Counted from the first letter of the stretch, positions 35,340 through 44,405 are shown. The stretch is 64,000 nucleotides of DNA from Chryseobacterium nakagawai (GCF_900637665.1 NZ_LR134386.1:3774501-3838500), one strand, 5' to 3'. Numbers and translations: made by a program. The notes: a model not told the origin generated them from the letters alone.

Positions 35340-36197
35340 ATGGATCTACAACAGCTCAAATATTTTCTGGCATTGGCAAAAGAACTTCATTTTTGGAATA
35401 CGTCCGCGAAAATGAATATTACACAATCTGCTTTGAGCCGGAACATTCAGTCTTTAGAGAGTGAACTGGGCGTTCAGCTGTTTTATCGTGATAAACGAAA
35501 TGTGAAACTTACCCCAGCAGGAAAATTTTTGCAGGAAAAATGGAGCGAAGAGCTTAGTCAAATGGAATCTTTTCATCAGTTGGCCCGGCAAATTCATTTA
35601 GGTGAATATGGAACGATAAGAATTGCACATCCCGATTCTATCTCCTCTTCGGTTTTACCCGATTTTATAAAAAAGGTTTCGGCTGCTTTTCCAACCCTTC
35701 ATCTGGAATTGTTTCAGCTGACTAATGAAATTCAGGAAGATTATCTTAAAAATTATAAGATAGATCTGGCATTTTCCCGTGATATCAATACGTATTCTGG
35801 AATTAATGAAAAGAAGTTAAACCAGGAAAATCTTTCTTTAGTAGTTCCTGAAAATCATCATTTTAAAACCTTATCAGATATTTCTGCAGAAACATTGAAA
35901 GATCAGAAATTTCTTTTAACCACAGGAGATGATGGCAGCAGTTACAATGTACTGGTTCAGGAAGTCCTCGATTTTTACAACATCAATCTTGATTCTTATA
36001 TTCGCTGTGAGTTTGGCTCTACTATTATTTCATTGATTAAAAACGGATTAGGCATTTCGATTCTGCCGCATTCTTATCATCTTCACCAAAATACCGGAAT
36101 CCGTTTTATCCCTATTCCATTTGTTACAGATTTGTACATCCAATGGCGAAAAGACGACCCTAATCCGATTCTTAAAAATATTCTGGAATTAATTTAA
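35340..36197 (+). CDS. LysR-type transcriptional regulator
   Basis: A 285-residue regulator. The N-terminal winged HTH is typical (MDLQQLKYFLALAKELHFWN, then NITQSALSRNIQSLESELGV and QLFYRDKRNVKLTPAG). Residues about 90-285 form the periplasmic-binding-type effector domain (IRIAHPDSISSSVLPDFI). It shares its last nine bases with the end of the convergent GNAT gene. LysR regulators often control a divergent gene, but here DUF5694 lies upstream with nearly 300 bases between, so the target is uncertain. Confidence 0.9.
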   Translation: MDLQQLKYFLALAKELHFWNTSAKMNITQSALSRNIQSLESELGVQLFYRDKRNVKLTPAGKFLQEKWSEELSQMESFHQLARQIHLGEYGTIRIAHPDSISSSVLPDFIKKVSAAFPTLHLELFQLTNEIQEDYLKNYKIDLAFSRDINTYSGINEKKLNQENLSLVVPENHHFKTLSDISAETLKDQKFLLTTGDDGSSYNVLVQEVLDFYNINLDSYIRCEFGSTIISLIKNGLGISILPHSYHLHQNTGIRFIPIPFVTDLYIQWRKDDPNPILKNILELI

Positions 36198-37160
36198 AAC
36201 CATTTCTATATGCGGAATTCCGTCTTCATCGTAAGAATCTCCTACTTCTTTAAAACCTAGGGCATTATAGAATTTCAGCAGGTACAATTGTGCGCTGATC
36301 CGGATTCTTGATTCCTTAAGAATATCCTGACAGCCTTTGATAGATTTTTCCATCAGCTGTTTTCCTAATCCCAATCCTCTATAATCCGAACCAATTACAA
36401 CGCGGCCAATGGATGCGTCTTCGTAGGTCAAACCATGCGGAACAATTCTGGTATATCCTGCCAGATTTCCATCTACTAAACACATCAGGTGATGGCATTT
36501 TAAATCTTTATCATCAATATCCTGATACACACAATTTTGTTCTATAATAAATATTTCACTTCTTAATTTTAATATGTTGTAAAGTTCGATAGTGGATAAT
36601 TCTTCGAATGATTTTATAAAAAATTCAGTTTTCATTGTGTTGCTTTTTAAATCCAGTTTCATCATAATATCAGTCTGTTCTTCATTTCCGAGTCTGAAAA
36701 TATGTTTATCAAACGCTTTAAATCCGTTTTTGCTGTAAAAATTAATAGCCCTCAAATTGTTTTCCCAAACGCCCAGCCAAACGTAATCTGCATTTTTTTC
36801 TGTGGCAATGGCAATCGCTTTGTCATAAAGAGCCTGTCCTACTTTCTTTCCGTGAAAATCTTTAGAAACATATATCCTTTCAATTTCAAGCGCATGATCC
36901 CCTCTCATTTCAGTTTGTGATAAACCTGTGTTGAGCTTTAAATATCCTATGACTTTCTGATCCACCCTGGCAAAGTAAAATTCGGAGTTTCTGTCGTTGA
37001 GCTCGGCATGAAGCTTTTCTGCTGCAAAACTTGTTTCAAGATATTGCGTCATGCTTTCTGCTGTATTATCCTCGGAGAATGTTTCGGAGAACGTTTTTTT
37101 ACTGATCTCCTGTAATTCTGCTATATCGTTTTCTGTAATTTTTGTTATAATCATTTCCAT
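36189..37160 (-). CDS. Two fused GNAT acetyltransferases (PaiA-like + ElaA-like)
   Basis: A 323-residue protein with two GNAT domains. The first (about 1-168) shows IERIYVSKDFHGKKVGQALYDKA, the acetyl-CoA-binding region, and AINFYSKNGFKAFD, like PaiA or RimI-type enzymes. The second (about 175-323) begins MKTEFFIKSFEELSTIELY and has SEIFIIEQNCVYQDIDDKDL and IGRVVIGSDYRGLGLGKQL, as in ElaA-type proteins. Each is the length of a free-standing enzyme, and the second has its own methionine at the join, so a past stop loss may have fused two genes. The substrates are unknown. It converges on, and overlaps by nine bases, the LysR gene. Confidence 0.8.
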   Translation of the reverse strand: MEMIITKITENDIAELQEISKKTFSETFSEDNTAESMTQYLETSFAAEKLHAELNDRNSEFYFARVDQKVIGYLKLNTGLSQTEMRGDHALEIERIYVSKDFHGKKVGQALYDKAIAIATEKNADYVWLGVWENNLRAINFYSKNGFKAFDKHIFRLGNEEQTDIMMKLDLKSNTMKTEFFIKSFEELSTIELYNILKLRSEIFIIEQNCVYQDIDDKDLKCHHLMCLVDGNLAGYTRIVPHGLTYEDASIGRVVIGSDYRGLGLGKQLMEKSIKGCQDILKESRIRISAQLYLLKFYNALGFKEVGDSYDEDGIPHIEMVLN

Positions 37161-37591
37161 TTTCTATAGGGTGCATTCTTAATTTAACCAATCCTTATTT
37201 TCTTTTGCTCCAAGACGTTCCTAGAATTTTTGCCCGGATCTGTCCCAAGGGTAACAGTCATTTTATTTGAGAGCAAAATTAGCATGTAGAATAATGCAGA
37301 AAAATGCTATTTTTTAATTATTTGATCTGATTTTTGCATTAATAAGGATGAGCGAAAAGTTCATGATCATTCTGTTTTATTTTAAGTGAGCAAAATGATT
37401 AGAGCCGGTTAGATAAAATAACGAGTTTTAATCCAACATAAAGCACTTCAATAAAAACATGACAAACTTATTTAAAATCCCATACTTTAATAGAATATTA
37501 CGAATTAATTACTTTTCCTCAACTATAAAGGTATTTTTTTTATTTATTCATAAAAAAAGCTATCTTTGACTTACCAAAACAACACCTTAAT
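37161..37591. promoter_or_regulatory. Spacer with promoter of the exported-protein gene
   Basis: About 430 bases between divergent genes. TATCTTTG at 37561-37568 fits the -7 box TAnnTTTG, 23 bases before the ATG at 37592. The rest is A/T-rich with nothing else recognised. Confidence 0.5.
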
Positions 37592-38809
37592 ATGAAAACA
37601 AAATTTACACAATTCAGTGCTATTCTTATTGCTGGATTCTCATTTGCCCAAGTTGGCATCAATACAGCTTCACCAAAAACAACGATGGATGTGTCTGCTA
37701 AAAGAGATGGTTCAGGAGTGATTACGGATAACACACAAACATTCGGATTACAGGCTCCAAGGCTTACAAGAGCTGAGCTTACCGCCAATACGGCTACCTA
37801 TAGCAGCGATCAGAGAGGCGCATTAATTTATATTACGGATGTTACCGGAGGAGATGATACAGGACAGCGTATCAATGTTACTGCTATGGGGTATTATTAT
37901 TTTGATGGATCAGTATGGCAACGACTTACAGAAGCAACCAATACCATCTCTCCAGCGATTTCCGCATTACAATGTACTACCGCTTACTTAAATCCTTCTA
38001 CGTATGCTCCCGGTACTCCTTTCAATGGAAACCTGAGAGTTACCTATAACCAGGGAAACGGAGGCTCGTATAATTCAGGAGCTCCTTTTACAGTAAACGG
38101 ATTAACTTTCCAGCTAAGACCCGGAACTTTAGAGTTTGGTGATGGTGAATTGGTATTCTCAGTGACCGGAACGCCTACCACGGCTAATGATATGACTATT
38201 CCTATGACCAGCACTACCGTTCCTTTCTTAACAGCAGCACAAAACTGTAATGCTACCGTAGGAAATACCAGCCGTGCAGACATTGCATCTGTTGCTGTGA
38301 TGGGATATTCTACCCTAACAACCGATGCCAATGGGAAACAGGCCTATACTTTCCCTCTTACTACCCCAGATGGTAAGTATTCGATCAGGGTAATATTTGA
38401 TACCACAAGTGGTACTACCCTTGCCAATCCTAATGTACAATTGTATAATAATACAGGTTCTACCGTTAATCTGTATTGGAATTATAATACCGAATATGGT
38501 GGTTATATTGGTTCAGCGGTAACTACAAACAATATTACGTCAGGAGTATGGGGCGGTATGGCAGATTCATCAGCTACCTGGTATCCTCAAGGCACAGGGG
38601 CAATGGGTAATGCATACTGGGGGAACATAGGGATTATAGATGGGGCCAGTGGCGGACCTGAGCACAGAAGATATACCTGGATAGACAGTAATCCTTCTTC
38701 AAAAACCGCTTATACCGCAACCATTATGGCCGGAGCTCCCACTTCAGGCAATTCCCAACCCAATCTTACTAAAATATTCATCAAGATAGAGCAAGTAAAA
38801 GCACCATAA
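37592..38809 (+). CDS. Exported Chryseobacterium-type repeat-poor surface protein
   Basis: A 405-residue protein with a short signal peptide (about 1-19, ends FSFAQ). It is followed by the VGINTASPKTTMDVSAK segment found at the mature N-terminus of many flavobacterial exported proteins, then GLQAPRLTRAELTANTATY and a YYYFDGSVWQRLT segment. The rest is rich in Thr, Gly, Asn and Ser, with predicted beta structure. Such heads resemble tail-fibre or adhesin-like proteins. No catalytic motif and no T9SS sorting domain are seen. It is a single gene with its own promoter and terminator. The function is unknown. Confidence 0.7.
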   Translation: MKTKFTQFSAILIAGFSFAQVGINTASPKTTMDVSAKRDGSGVITDNTQTFGLQAPRLTRAELTANTATYSSDQRGALIYITDVTGGDDTGQRINVTAMGYYYFDGSVWQRLTEATNTISPAISALQCTTAYLNPSTYAPGTPFNGNLRVTYNQGNGGSYNSGAPFTVNGLTFQLRPGTLEFGDGELVFSVTGTPTTANDMTIPMTSTTVPFLTAAQNCNATVGNTSRADIASVAVMGYSTLTTDANGKQAYTFPLTTPDGKYSIRVIFDTTSGTTLANPNVQLYNNTGSTVNLYWNYNTEYGGYIGSAVTTNNITSGVWGGMADSSATWYPQGTGAMGNAYWGNIGIIDGASGGPEHRRYTWIDSNPSSKTAYTATIMAGAPTSGNSQPNLTKIFIKIEQVKAP

Positions 38810-38815
38810 TATACA

Positions 38816-38840
38816 ATGCCCCTTTTCAGGGGCATTTTTT
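38816..38840 (+). terminator. Terminator of the exported-protein gene
   Basis: Stem ATGCCCC with GGGGCAT, a 6-base loop (TTTTCA) and a run of six T's, seven bases after the stop. Confidence 0.9.
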
Positions 38841-38858
38841 CTTGATTAAATATATTGA

Positions 38859-38986
38859 ACCATTAAGATTTTTTAAGGGTTTAAGAAAAGTTAAGGGAAC
38901 AGCTAAAGCTATTTTTAAGCGAACTGCCCTATCCATCTTTGATGGATCTTAACTTTCCTTAAAATCTTCATCTTCCTTAATGGTTT
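38859..38986. repeat. Long imperfect inverted repeat
   Basis: Arms of 38 bases (38859-38896 and 38949-38986), both ending in AACCATTAAG and both containing AAGTTAAG. They are about three-quarters complementary, with a small inner hairpin (ATCCATC with GATGGAT). It is likely a stand-alone intergenic repeat. Confidence 0.6.
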
Positions 38987-39002
38987 ATCTTTTCTGAACC
39001 AC

Positions 39003-39095
39003 GCTCTCCGAAGTCCCCTGACATTGGAACAGGTTTAAAAGAAATAACCTTACGACTCTATAACCTCAAAGTCAGGAAACTTTGCCCAGGTGGAG
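39003..39095 (+). repeat. Dispersed stem-loop repeat, copy 1
   Basis: The pattern is CCTGAC, then GGTTTAAAAGAAATAA, then AAGTCAGGAAACTTTGCCCA. Related copies lie near 46831-46915 and 49470-49560. Confidence 0.55.
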
Positions 39096-39099
39096 GTCA

Positions 39100-39940
39100 T
39101 ATTTGAAATTATTTCTTAATTAAAAAGATAAACGCAAAGCTCATCAATAATTCTGCCTTATTGTAAGGAGGCAAAGTGGTGTAACTTTGTCGCTGATGAA
39201 GCTTTATGCTTATCCACACGCTTCGACGAATCAACAAAGTTGATTCTATCCTTTGCTCCCTAAAAATACGCATAATGAAGCTAAAACTTTGCGTCTAAAA
39301 ACATACATTATTATAACTATAGACCATACTTGCAATTATTTTTTGATGAAAAGATTAAACGCAAAGTCTATGGATATCCCGCCTTATTGTAAGAAGGCAA
39401 AGTGATGCGACTTTGTCGCTGATGAAGCAGTATGCTTATCCGCACGCTTCAACGAATCAACAAAGTTGATTCTATCCTTTGCTCCCTACTAATAAGCATA
39501 ATGAAGCTAAAACTTTGCGTCAAAAAAACCATCAGCACATTACTATAACTATCGATCATACTTGGAATTATCTCTTGAGTAAAAGATTAAACGCAAAGTC
39601 TATGGATAATTCCGTTTTATTGTAAGGAGGTAAAATGAGGCGACTTTGTCGCTGATGAAGCCCTGAAAATATACATAATGAAGCTAAAACTTTGCGTTAA
39701 AAAAAAACGTTATCATTACATTATCATAGATCATACTTGGAATTATCTTTTGATGAAAAGATTAAACGCAAAGATTTAGTTTTATTCTGCTTTATTGTAA
39801 GGAGGCAAAGTGGTGCGACTTTGTCGCTGATGAAGCTTTATGCTTAGCCACACGCTTCAACGAATCAACAAAGTTGATTCTATCCTTTGCTCCCTGAAAA
39901 TATGCATAATAAAACTAAATCTTTGCGTTTAAAAAAAACA
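39100..39940. repeat. Tandem array of four ~230-bp repeats
   Basis: The four units begin near 39130, 39358, 39589 and 39763 (periods about 228, 231 and 174). Each unit starts AAACGCAAAG and ends CTTTGCGTT, so its ends are inverted repeats. Inside lie GCGACTTTGTCGCTGATGAAG and the hairpin AATCAAC-AAA-GTTGATT. The third unit lacks about 55 internal bases including that hairpin. The about 65-base spacers are also similar. A single inverted copy lies at 51094-51288. No ORF is supported. Confidence 0.85.
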
Positions 39941-39989
39941 CATCGTCAATACATTAACCATCTGAATCAATAATTTATACACAACCCTT

Positions 39990-40535
39990 CTATCCTAAAT
40001 TAATGTCAGCCGTTTTCTTTTCTCGCCTTCTTTGAATGATAAGGTGTGCAGCATCCAGCATTTTAACCGTATGGATGTAGGGCATCACGATATTCCTTTC
40101 CGGTAGATTTTCATAGACACCCATGGAAAAATAGACGATTCCGGACATAAAATAATCAAATTCTTTGAGGGTGTATGCTCCGAATGCTTTTTTGAAAACC
40201 AGCAGCGGATTCCGGTATTCCTTCTCCGAAAGCAGGCCAAGAAGCCACGGGGAAATCTTTTCCGGCTGGGTATCTACAGTCCATTTCCTTTCCTTCAGCA
40301 TGATGAGATAGCCTGCCCGCATCAACGACCTCATCGATTGATGAAACTGGAAGATCACCGCCGGATCTTCATTGATCCAGTTATTTCTCTTTACCGCATA
40401 GTTCACTAAGTTGCTGAGCATTTCTTTGGAATCATCCAGCTCATTGAAATGGAAGAAAGTTTCCATCAGCTGTAGCCCGGAGTGCTTCTTGTCTGCCCGA
40501 AACCGGGTATCGAAATGTGTTTTTATTTTTTTCAT
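39990..40535 (-). CDS. Conserved-looking helical protein of unknown function
   Basis: A 181-residue soluble protein, mostly helical and basic at both ends (MKKIKTHFDTRFRADKKH and IIQRRREKKTADINLG). There is no signal peptide or membrane segment, and I recognise no domain. It is divergent from the XRE regulator at 40628, and the 22-bp palindrome at 40576 lies between them, so the regulator may control it. Confidence 0.6.
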   Translation of the reverse strand: MKKIKTHFDTRFRADKKHSGLQLMETFFHFNELDDSKEMLSNLVNYAVKRNNWINEDPAVIFQFHQSMRSLMRAGYLIMLKERKWTVDTQPEKISPWLLGLLSEKEYRNPLLVFKKAFGAYTLKEFDYFMSGIVYFSMGVYENLPERNIVMPYIHTVKMLDAAHLIIQRRREKKTADINLG

Positions 40536-40575
40536 GAGGTTGTATTTTTTTTATAAATGTAATAAAACAAATCCA

Positions 40576-40597
40576 ATTACGGTCGATCGACCGTAAT
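40576..40597. promoter_or_regulatory. Perfect 22-bp palindrome, probable operator
   Basis: The half-site ATTACGGTCGA is followed by its exact complement with no spacer. It lies 30 bases before the XRE regulator ATG and 40 bases upstream of the divergent gene. This is the position of an autoregulatory operator. A terminator role is unlikely because there is no loop. Confidence 0.55.
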
Positions 40598-40627
40598 TTT
40601 TTATTATTTAATTATTTCATTTGTTCT

Positions 40628-40861
40628 ATGACAGATATAAACGAGAAAATTTGTTCATACATTACAAAAAAATGGTTGATACCTTGGCTTCAAGAAGGCA
40701 AGTCACAAAATTCTTTTGCCAAAAATCATGGTGTAGAAGAAAGTACCATTAGAAAAATTAAAAGTGAAGAAACATACAGAATACCCGTTGAAACACTTTT
40801 TAAAATATGTGAAGCAAGAAAAATTAGTTTATCTGATTTCTTTAAACTTATAAATGAATAA
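40628..40861 (+). CDS. XRE/Cro-type HTH regulator
   Basis: A 77-residue DNA-binding protein made almost wholly of one helix-turn-helix domain: SQNSFAKNHGVEESTIRKIK as helices 2-3, then IPVETLFKICEARKISLSDF. Such small Cro/C1-like proteins are common near mobile or defence genes. It is divergent from the 181-aa gene and preceded by the 22-bp palindrome. It is followed directly by a terminator. Confidence 0.8.
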   Translation: MTDINEKICSYITKKWLIPWLQEGKSQNSFAKNHGVEESTIRKIKSEETYRIPVETLFKICEARKISLSDFFKLINE

Positions 40862-40884
40862 TCCTGACGAAAGTTGGGATTTTT
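40860..40884 (+). terminator. GNRA-loop terminator after the XRE gene
   Basis: Stem AATCCTGAC with GTTGGGATT (with G-T pairs), GAAA tetraloop, then TTTT. It overlaps the XRE stop codon. Confidence 0.75.
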
Positions 40885-40924
40885 ACTTTACGGAAATCCG
40901 TAAGGATATGATTTTAAGCTCATG

Positions 40925-40932
40925 TACCTTTG
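40925..40932 (+). promoter_or_regulatory. Promoter -7 box for the DUF3606 gene
   Basis: TACCTTTG fits TAnnTTTG and lies 28 bases before the ATG at 40961. Confidence 0.5.
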
Positions 40933-40960
40933 CTCTTATTAACCCTAAAAATTATTTATT

Positions 40961-41137
40961 ATGAGCGATGACTTAAGCAAAAAAAGGCCACAAGATGCAA
41001 CCAAAGTGAATGTAAACGAAAGTTGGGAGCTAGAATATTGGTCAAAAAAGTTTGGTGTTACCAAAGAACAATTAAAAGATGCAGTTAAAGCTGTTGGAGT
41101 TTCTACCGCTGCCGTTCAAAAGTATCTTGGAAAGTAA
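40961..41137 (+). CDS. DUF3606 small protein
   Basis: A 58-residue protein beginning MSDDLSKKRPQDATKVNVNE, with WELEYWSKKFGVTKEQLKDA and a VGVSTAAVQKYLGK end, which are the features of DUF3606. The family is small and helical, of unknown function, and often stress-related in Bacteroidota and Proteobacteria. It has its own promoter box and a terminator at 41175-41198. Confidence 0.85.
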   Translation: MSDDLSKKRPQDATKVNVNESWELEYWSKKFGVTKEQLKDAVKAVGVSTAAVQKYLGK

Positions 41138-41174
41138 TGGAAGTTTTTCAATAGGAAAATTTTATTTTAGTAAT

Positions 41175-41198
41175 AAATCCTGACGAGAGTTAGGATTT
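41175..41198 (+). terminator. GNRA-loop terminator after DUF3606
   Basis: Stem AAATCCTGAC with GTTAGGATTT and a GAGA tetraloop, built like the hairpin at 40860. Confidence 0.7.
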
Positions 41199-41282
41199 AT
41201 TCTAAGAAAACATTCTAGTCTGCATTAATTACTTATCCAATGATCAATACAAATATTTATTGCAACAACATTTATGTATTTG

Positions 41283-41290
41283 TATATTTG
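41283..41290 (+). promoter_or_regulatory. Promoter of the PD-(D/E)XK-NACHT cluster
   Basis: TATATTTG fits TAnnTTTG, with TTG at 41260-41262 about 20 bases upstream. The ATG at 41341 follows 50 bases later. Confidence 0.5.
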
Positions 41291-41340
41291 AATATTATCT
41301 TAATTCCCCATAGTTATTAAGATAATTTAAAAATATATCA

Positions 41341-43116
41341 ATGAACGAAGAAGAAATTAGAGGAAAATTACTTTTACCATTTTTGCATGACCTGGGCTTT
41401 GATCAGTCTGAGATTTCGTTGGAAAAATCATTTACCATAAGACTTGGAAAAACTCAAAAAATCATCAAGGGAAGATCAGATATTTTATGTAAAAGAAATG
41501 GTAGAAATCTATTTATCATTGAATTAAAAAATGACTCAATTTCTATAACCCAAAATGATATAGATCAAGGTATCTCATACGCAAGATCTCTTTTGGACGA
41601 TATAGCACCTTTCACCATAATTACTAATGGAAAAGTAACAAAAATTTTTGATTCTGTATCCAGATCTGAACTAACCAATAAAAAAATTTCAGAAGAATCT
41701 GCTTTCTGGAAAAATGATTATAAACTTTCAAGTGATGTTGAGCTAAAAATAAGATATGAGGCACTTACAAAGTTGGTGTCATTCTCTTCTGAAAATCTGA
41801 AATTCTTTTGTGAGAAACAAGTTCAAGATAGAATGGGACTCATTGTTGGAGATATTAATACTCCCTCTTCTAAATTTGTAAAAGAACTTTACCATGAAAG
41901 ACAGGATTTATTAACAGTATTTAATAAATTTATTAGCTCGGACGCAAACTTTTTTGGAATAGTGGGACCTGCAGGTGTTGGCAAAACAAACGTAATGTGC
42001 TCATTAGCTATCCAAAATTTAGAAGATAAATTTGTATTCTTTTATAATGCTGCTATAATTAATAAATCGCCACTTGAACATATTGCTCAAGATTTAAATG
42101 GAGTTTTTTCGAGTAAAAGTGAAAGTAGCCTAATTTTAAAAAAGCTTGATGAATTAGGAAGATTTTTAAATAAAAAAATTTTAATATTCATTGATGCAAT
42201 AGATGAAAGCACGAACCCAAATCTTTCATTAGAATTAAGTGAAATAGCTCTTATATGTAGAAACTTAAGTCAGATCAAGATTTGTATAAGTTGTAAATTA
42301 AACATTTGGGATGGTATTTTAAAGATAAAAGGGACAAATACTCATCTTTTTGAAGAACTTTGTAAATTCCATAAGAGAATAAGTGACTCCAATAATAATC
42401 CTGCATTCTTATTGAAAGAATTTAATGATGATGAACTTAAAAATATCACTTTACAATATAAAAATAGTTTCAATTTAAAAGGAGATATTTCTAAACTCTT
42501 ATCAAATGAATTAAGAAACGGATTTTTCTTAAGAATATTCAGTGAGGTTTATAATCATAAACAAATACCTGATAAAATAGATGATAAAGAATTAATAAAA
42601 AACTATATCAAAGAGTCTCTTGAAAAAACAGAATTACGTTTTCAATCTGGTATAAGAATTCTTGCAAAAGTTGGAAAAATACTAATGAGTCGTAATTATA
42701 CTTCATTAGAAAAGTATGAAGATGACGGATTGGATGTCAATAATCTCTTAGAAAAATTAAATTTCGCGATTGATGATAACTTGCCAGAAGAGTTATTTTC
42801 AAGAAACATACTTATTAGGTCTAATAAAGAGGAGTCTTATAATGTAAATTTTTATTATTCTAAAGTTCGAGATTACATTATTTGCTTTCACACTTACAAA
42901 CTTGATCAATTGAGTGATACACAATTTTACAATATTCTTGAAGAATTTTATGAAAATTATATTGGTCAAAGTGCTATCGATTTTTATATTGAAAATGCTA
43001 GTGTATCTCATAAATATATATTATCTAAATTTAAAGAAGATAAAGCTGTTCAGTATGTAAATAATTATAATTCTTATTTAGAAAAAAAATTTCAAAAATT
43101 TCAAAAAATTATTTGA
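41341..43116 (+). CDS. PD-(D/E)XK nuclease-NACHT-type NTPase (N-terminal half)
   Basis: A 591-residue protein. Residues about 1-115 match the HsdR N-terminal nuclease-like fold: D47 in GRSDILC, E61-x-K63 in IIELKND, and a QGISYA segment near 76. A P-loop NTPase follows: Walker A GPAGVGKT at 209-216 and Walker B ILIFIDAIDE at 280-289, the D-small-x-DE form of NACHT (STAND) proteins. Bacterial STAND proteins carry such effectors and sense phage. The frame ends at TGA 43114-43116, but protein-like sequence continues in the +1 frame (see 43145). One base lost from the A-run near 43103 would join them. It is very A/T-rich. Confidence 0.75.
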   Translation: MNEEEIRGKLLLPFLHDLGFDQSEISLEKSFTIRLGKTQKIIKGRSDILCKRNGRNLFIIELKNDSISITQNDIDQGISYARSLLDDIAPFTIITNGKVTKIFDSVSRSELTNKKISEESAFWKNDYKLSSDVELKIRYEALTKLVSFSSENLKFFCEKQVQDRMGLIVGDINTPSSKFVKELYHERQDLLTVFNKFISSDANFFGIVGPAGVGKTNVMCSLAIQNLEDKFVFFYNAAIINKSPLEHIAQDLNGVFSSKSESSLILKKLDELGRFLNKKILIFIDAIDESTNPNLSLELSEIALICRNLSQIKICISCKLNIWDGILKIKGTNTHLFEELCKFHKRISDSNNNPAFLLKEFNDDELKNITLQYKNSFNLKGDISKLLSNELRNGFFLRIFSEVYNHKQIPDKIDDKELIKNYIKESLEKTELRFQSGIRILAKVGKILMSRNYTSLEKYEDDGLDVNNLLEKLNFAIDDNLPEELFSRNILIRSNKEESYNVNFYYSKVRDYIICFHTYKLDQLSDTQFYNILEEFYENYIGQSAIDFYIENASVSHKYILSKFKEDKAVQYVNNYNSYLEKKFQKFQKII

Positions 43117-43144
43117 TCCAAAAACAGAAGGGGAAATTGGTATT

Positions 43145-44287
43145 ATGCTTCCGAAGGATCTTCTAAATGATGATGGATATGCTCTATTTCATTTAAAGCC
43201 TAATTCATCAAAAAAAGTTCGATTCGAAAATTTAACAGATCCTTTTTCAGATTTAAATAGGGATGATTTTTTAAGAATGGGAATAAACTCTGTATATGGA
43301 AGTAATACACCTTTTTTAATTTCAAACCAAAAGAAAATCATAAAAGAAAACCTATTTAAACAATTAAAAGAAATAGTTAATAAAAATAAACTAATTACCT
43401 ACAATTCTGACATCATACTTTTAGAAAAAATATCGTTAATACTTTATTATTATCACAGAAAATTAGGTTACGAAATAGAACCAATTGATTATTATTTACC
43501 AAGACTTGATCAAATATACCCTATCAACTTAAAAGAATTAAGAAATAAACTATATAAAATTAGAGCAAACTATCATTATAAACATAGAAAAGGTATGTCT
43601 TCACCCCTACTTGATCAAAAAGTTGAAGAAGCTTTTAAAACAAATAAGGAGATACCTAAACTTTGTTTCGGTGGTGAAATTGCTATTTTTGAAGAACTAT
43701 TTAAAATTGTAAATATCTTGTTAAAAAGAGGATATAATGAAATTAAAAATCACCACCTACCGTATCCTGACAAATCAGTTATAGAAGCAAAAGAACTTAA
43801 TGAATACAATTTAAATAAACTTAGAACCTTCCAATATAGTGAAGATCAAGCAAAATTATATATAGAAACATTTTTTAAGCATTTAGAAAATGTATATCAG
43901 AAATTTGTAGAAGATCTTTTTCCAACTTTTAAGAAAAAATTTTCATTTTATAAAAATATACCACATGAATATTTTTTTTATATGAAAGATTCTGATATTT
44001 TAAAGCAGGGTATGTTTGGATATCGCCGTTCTACAAGTGAGATAAATAAATTCTACTACTATGATATTGAAAGAAGAGATCAAGCATTTGAAGATGATCA
44101 AGTATCTATTCTAAGACCATTTTCACTTGATGCTTTTCTTATCAATGAAGGATTAAATACAGTTCAATTACTACCTAATATGAAAATAACAAAAGCTGAT
44201 GATTTTTGCGTCATTAGAGGTTGGGTTTATAAAATATTAAGGTCTGATTTGGAAAAATTTATAAAAAAAAAATGTATAAATATGTAA
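43145..44287 (+). CDS. Probable C-terminal (sensor) half of the NACHT protein, out of frame
   Basis: A 380-residue frame. The ATG at 43145 is preceded in the same frame by open codons reading QKLFDPKTEGEIGI. The end of the upstream gene reads FQKFQKII then stop, so a one-base change in a run of A's would give FQKFQKLFDPKTEGEIGIM. The joined product would have about 980 residues, in the range of nuclease-NACHT proteins with a C-terminal sensor. The segment is helical with no domain I recognise. If it is truly separate it would be a 380-residue partner protein. Frameshift mutation, recoding or sequencing error remain possible. Confidence 0.55.
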   Translation: MLPKDLLNDDGYALFHLKPNSSKKVRFENLTDPFSDLNRDDFLRMGINSVYGSNTPFLISNQKKIIKENLFKQLKEIVNKNKLITYNSDIILLEKISLILYYYHRKLGYEIEPIDYYLPRLDQIYPINLKELRNKLYKIRANYHYKHRKGMSSPLLDQKVEEAFKTNKEIPKLCFGGEIAIFEELFKIVNILLKRGYNEIKNHHLPYPDKSVIEAKELNEYNLNKLRTFQYSEDQAKLYIETFFKHLENVYQKFVEDLFPTFKKKFSFYKNIPHEYFFYMKDSDILKQGMFGYRRSTSEINKFYYYDIERRDQAFEDDQVSILRPFSLDAFLINEGLNTVQLLPNMKITKADDFCVIRGWVYKILRSDLEKFIKKKCINM

Positions 44288-44405
44288 AAACTTTAATCCT
44301 AACCTAAATCCAAAATATAAATAAAATATAATGCGACAGCTTTTGTCGTTTAATCTATATATTTTTATCACAAGTAATTATTTAAGTTAACTAAAAAACA
44401 AAATT

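Noticed and set aside
39100..39940. CRISPR array
   Set aside because: The units are about 230 bases with similar spacers and internal hairpins. There are no short identical repeats with unique spacers and no cas genes.
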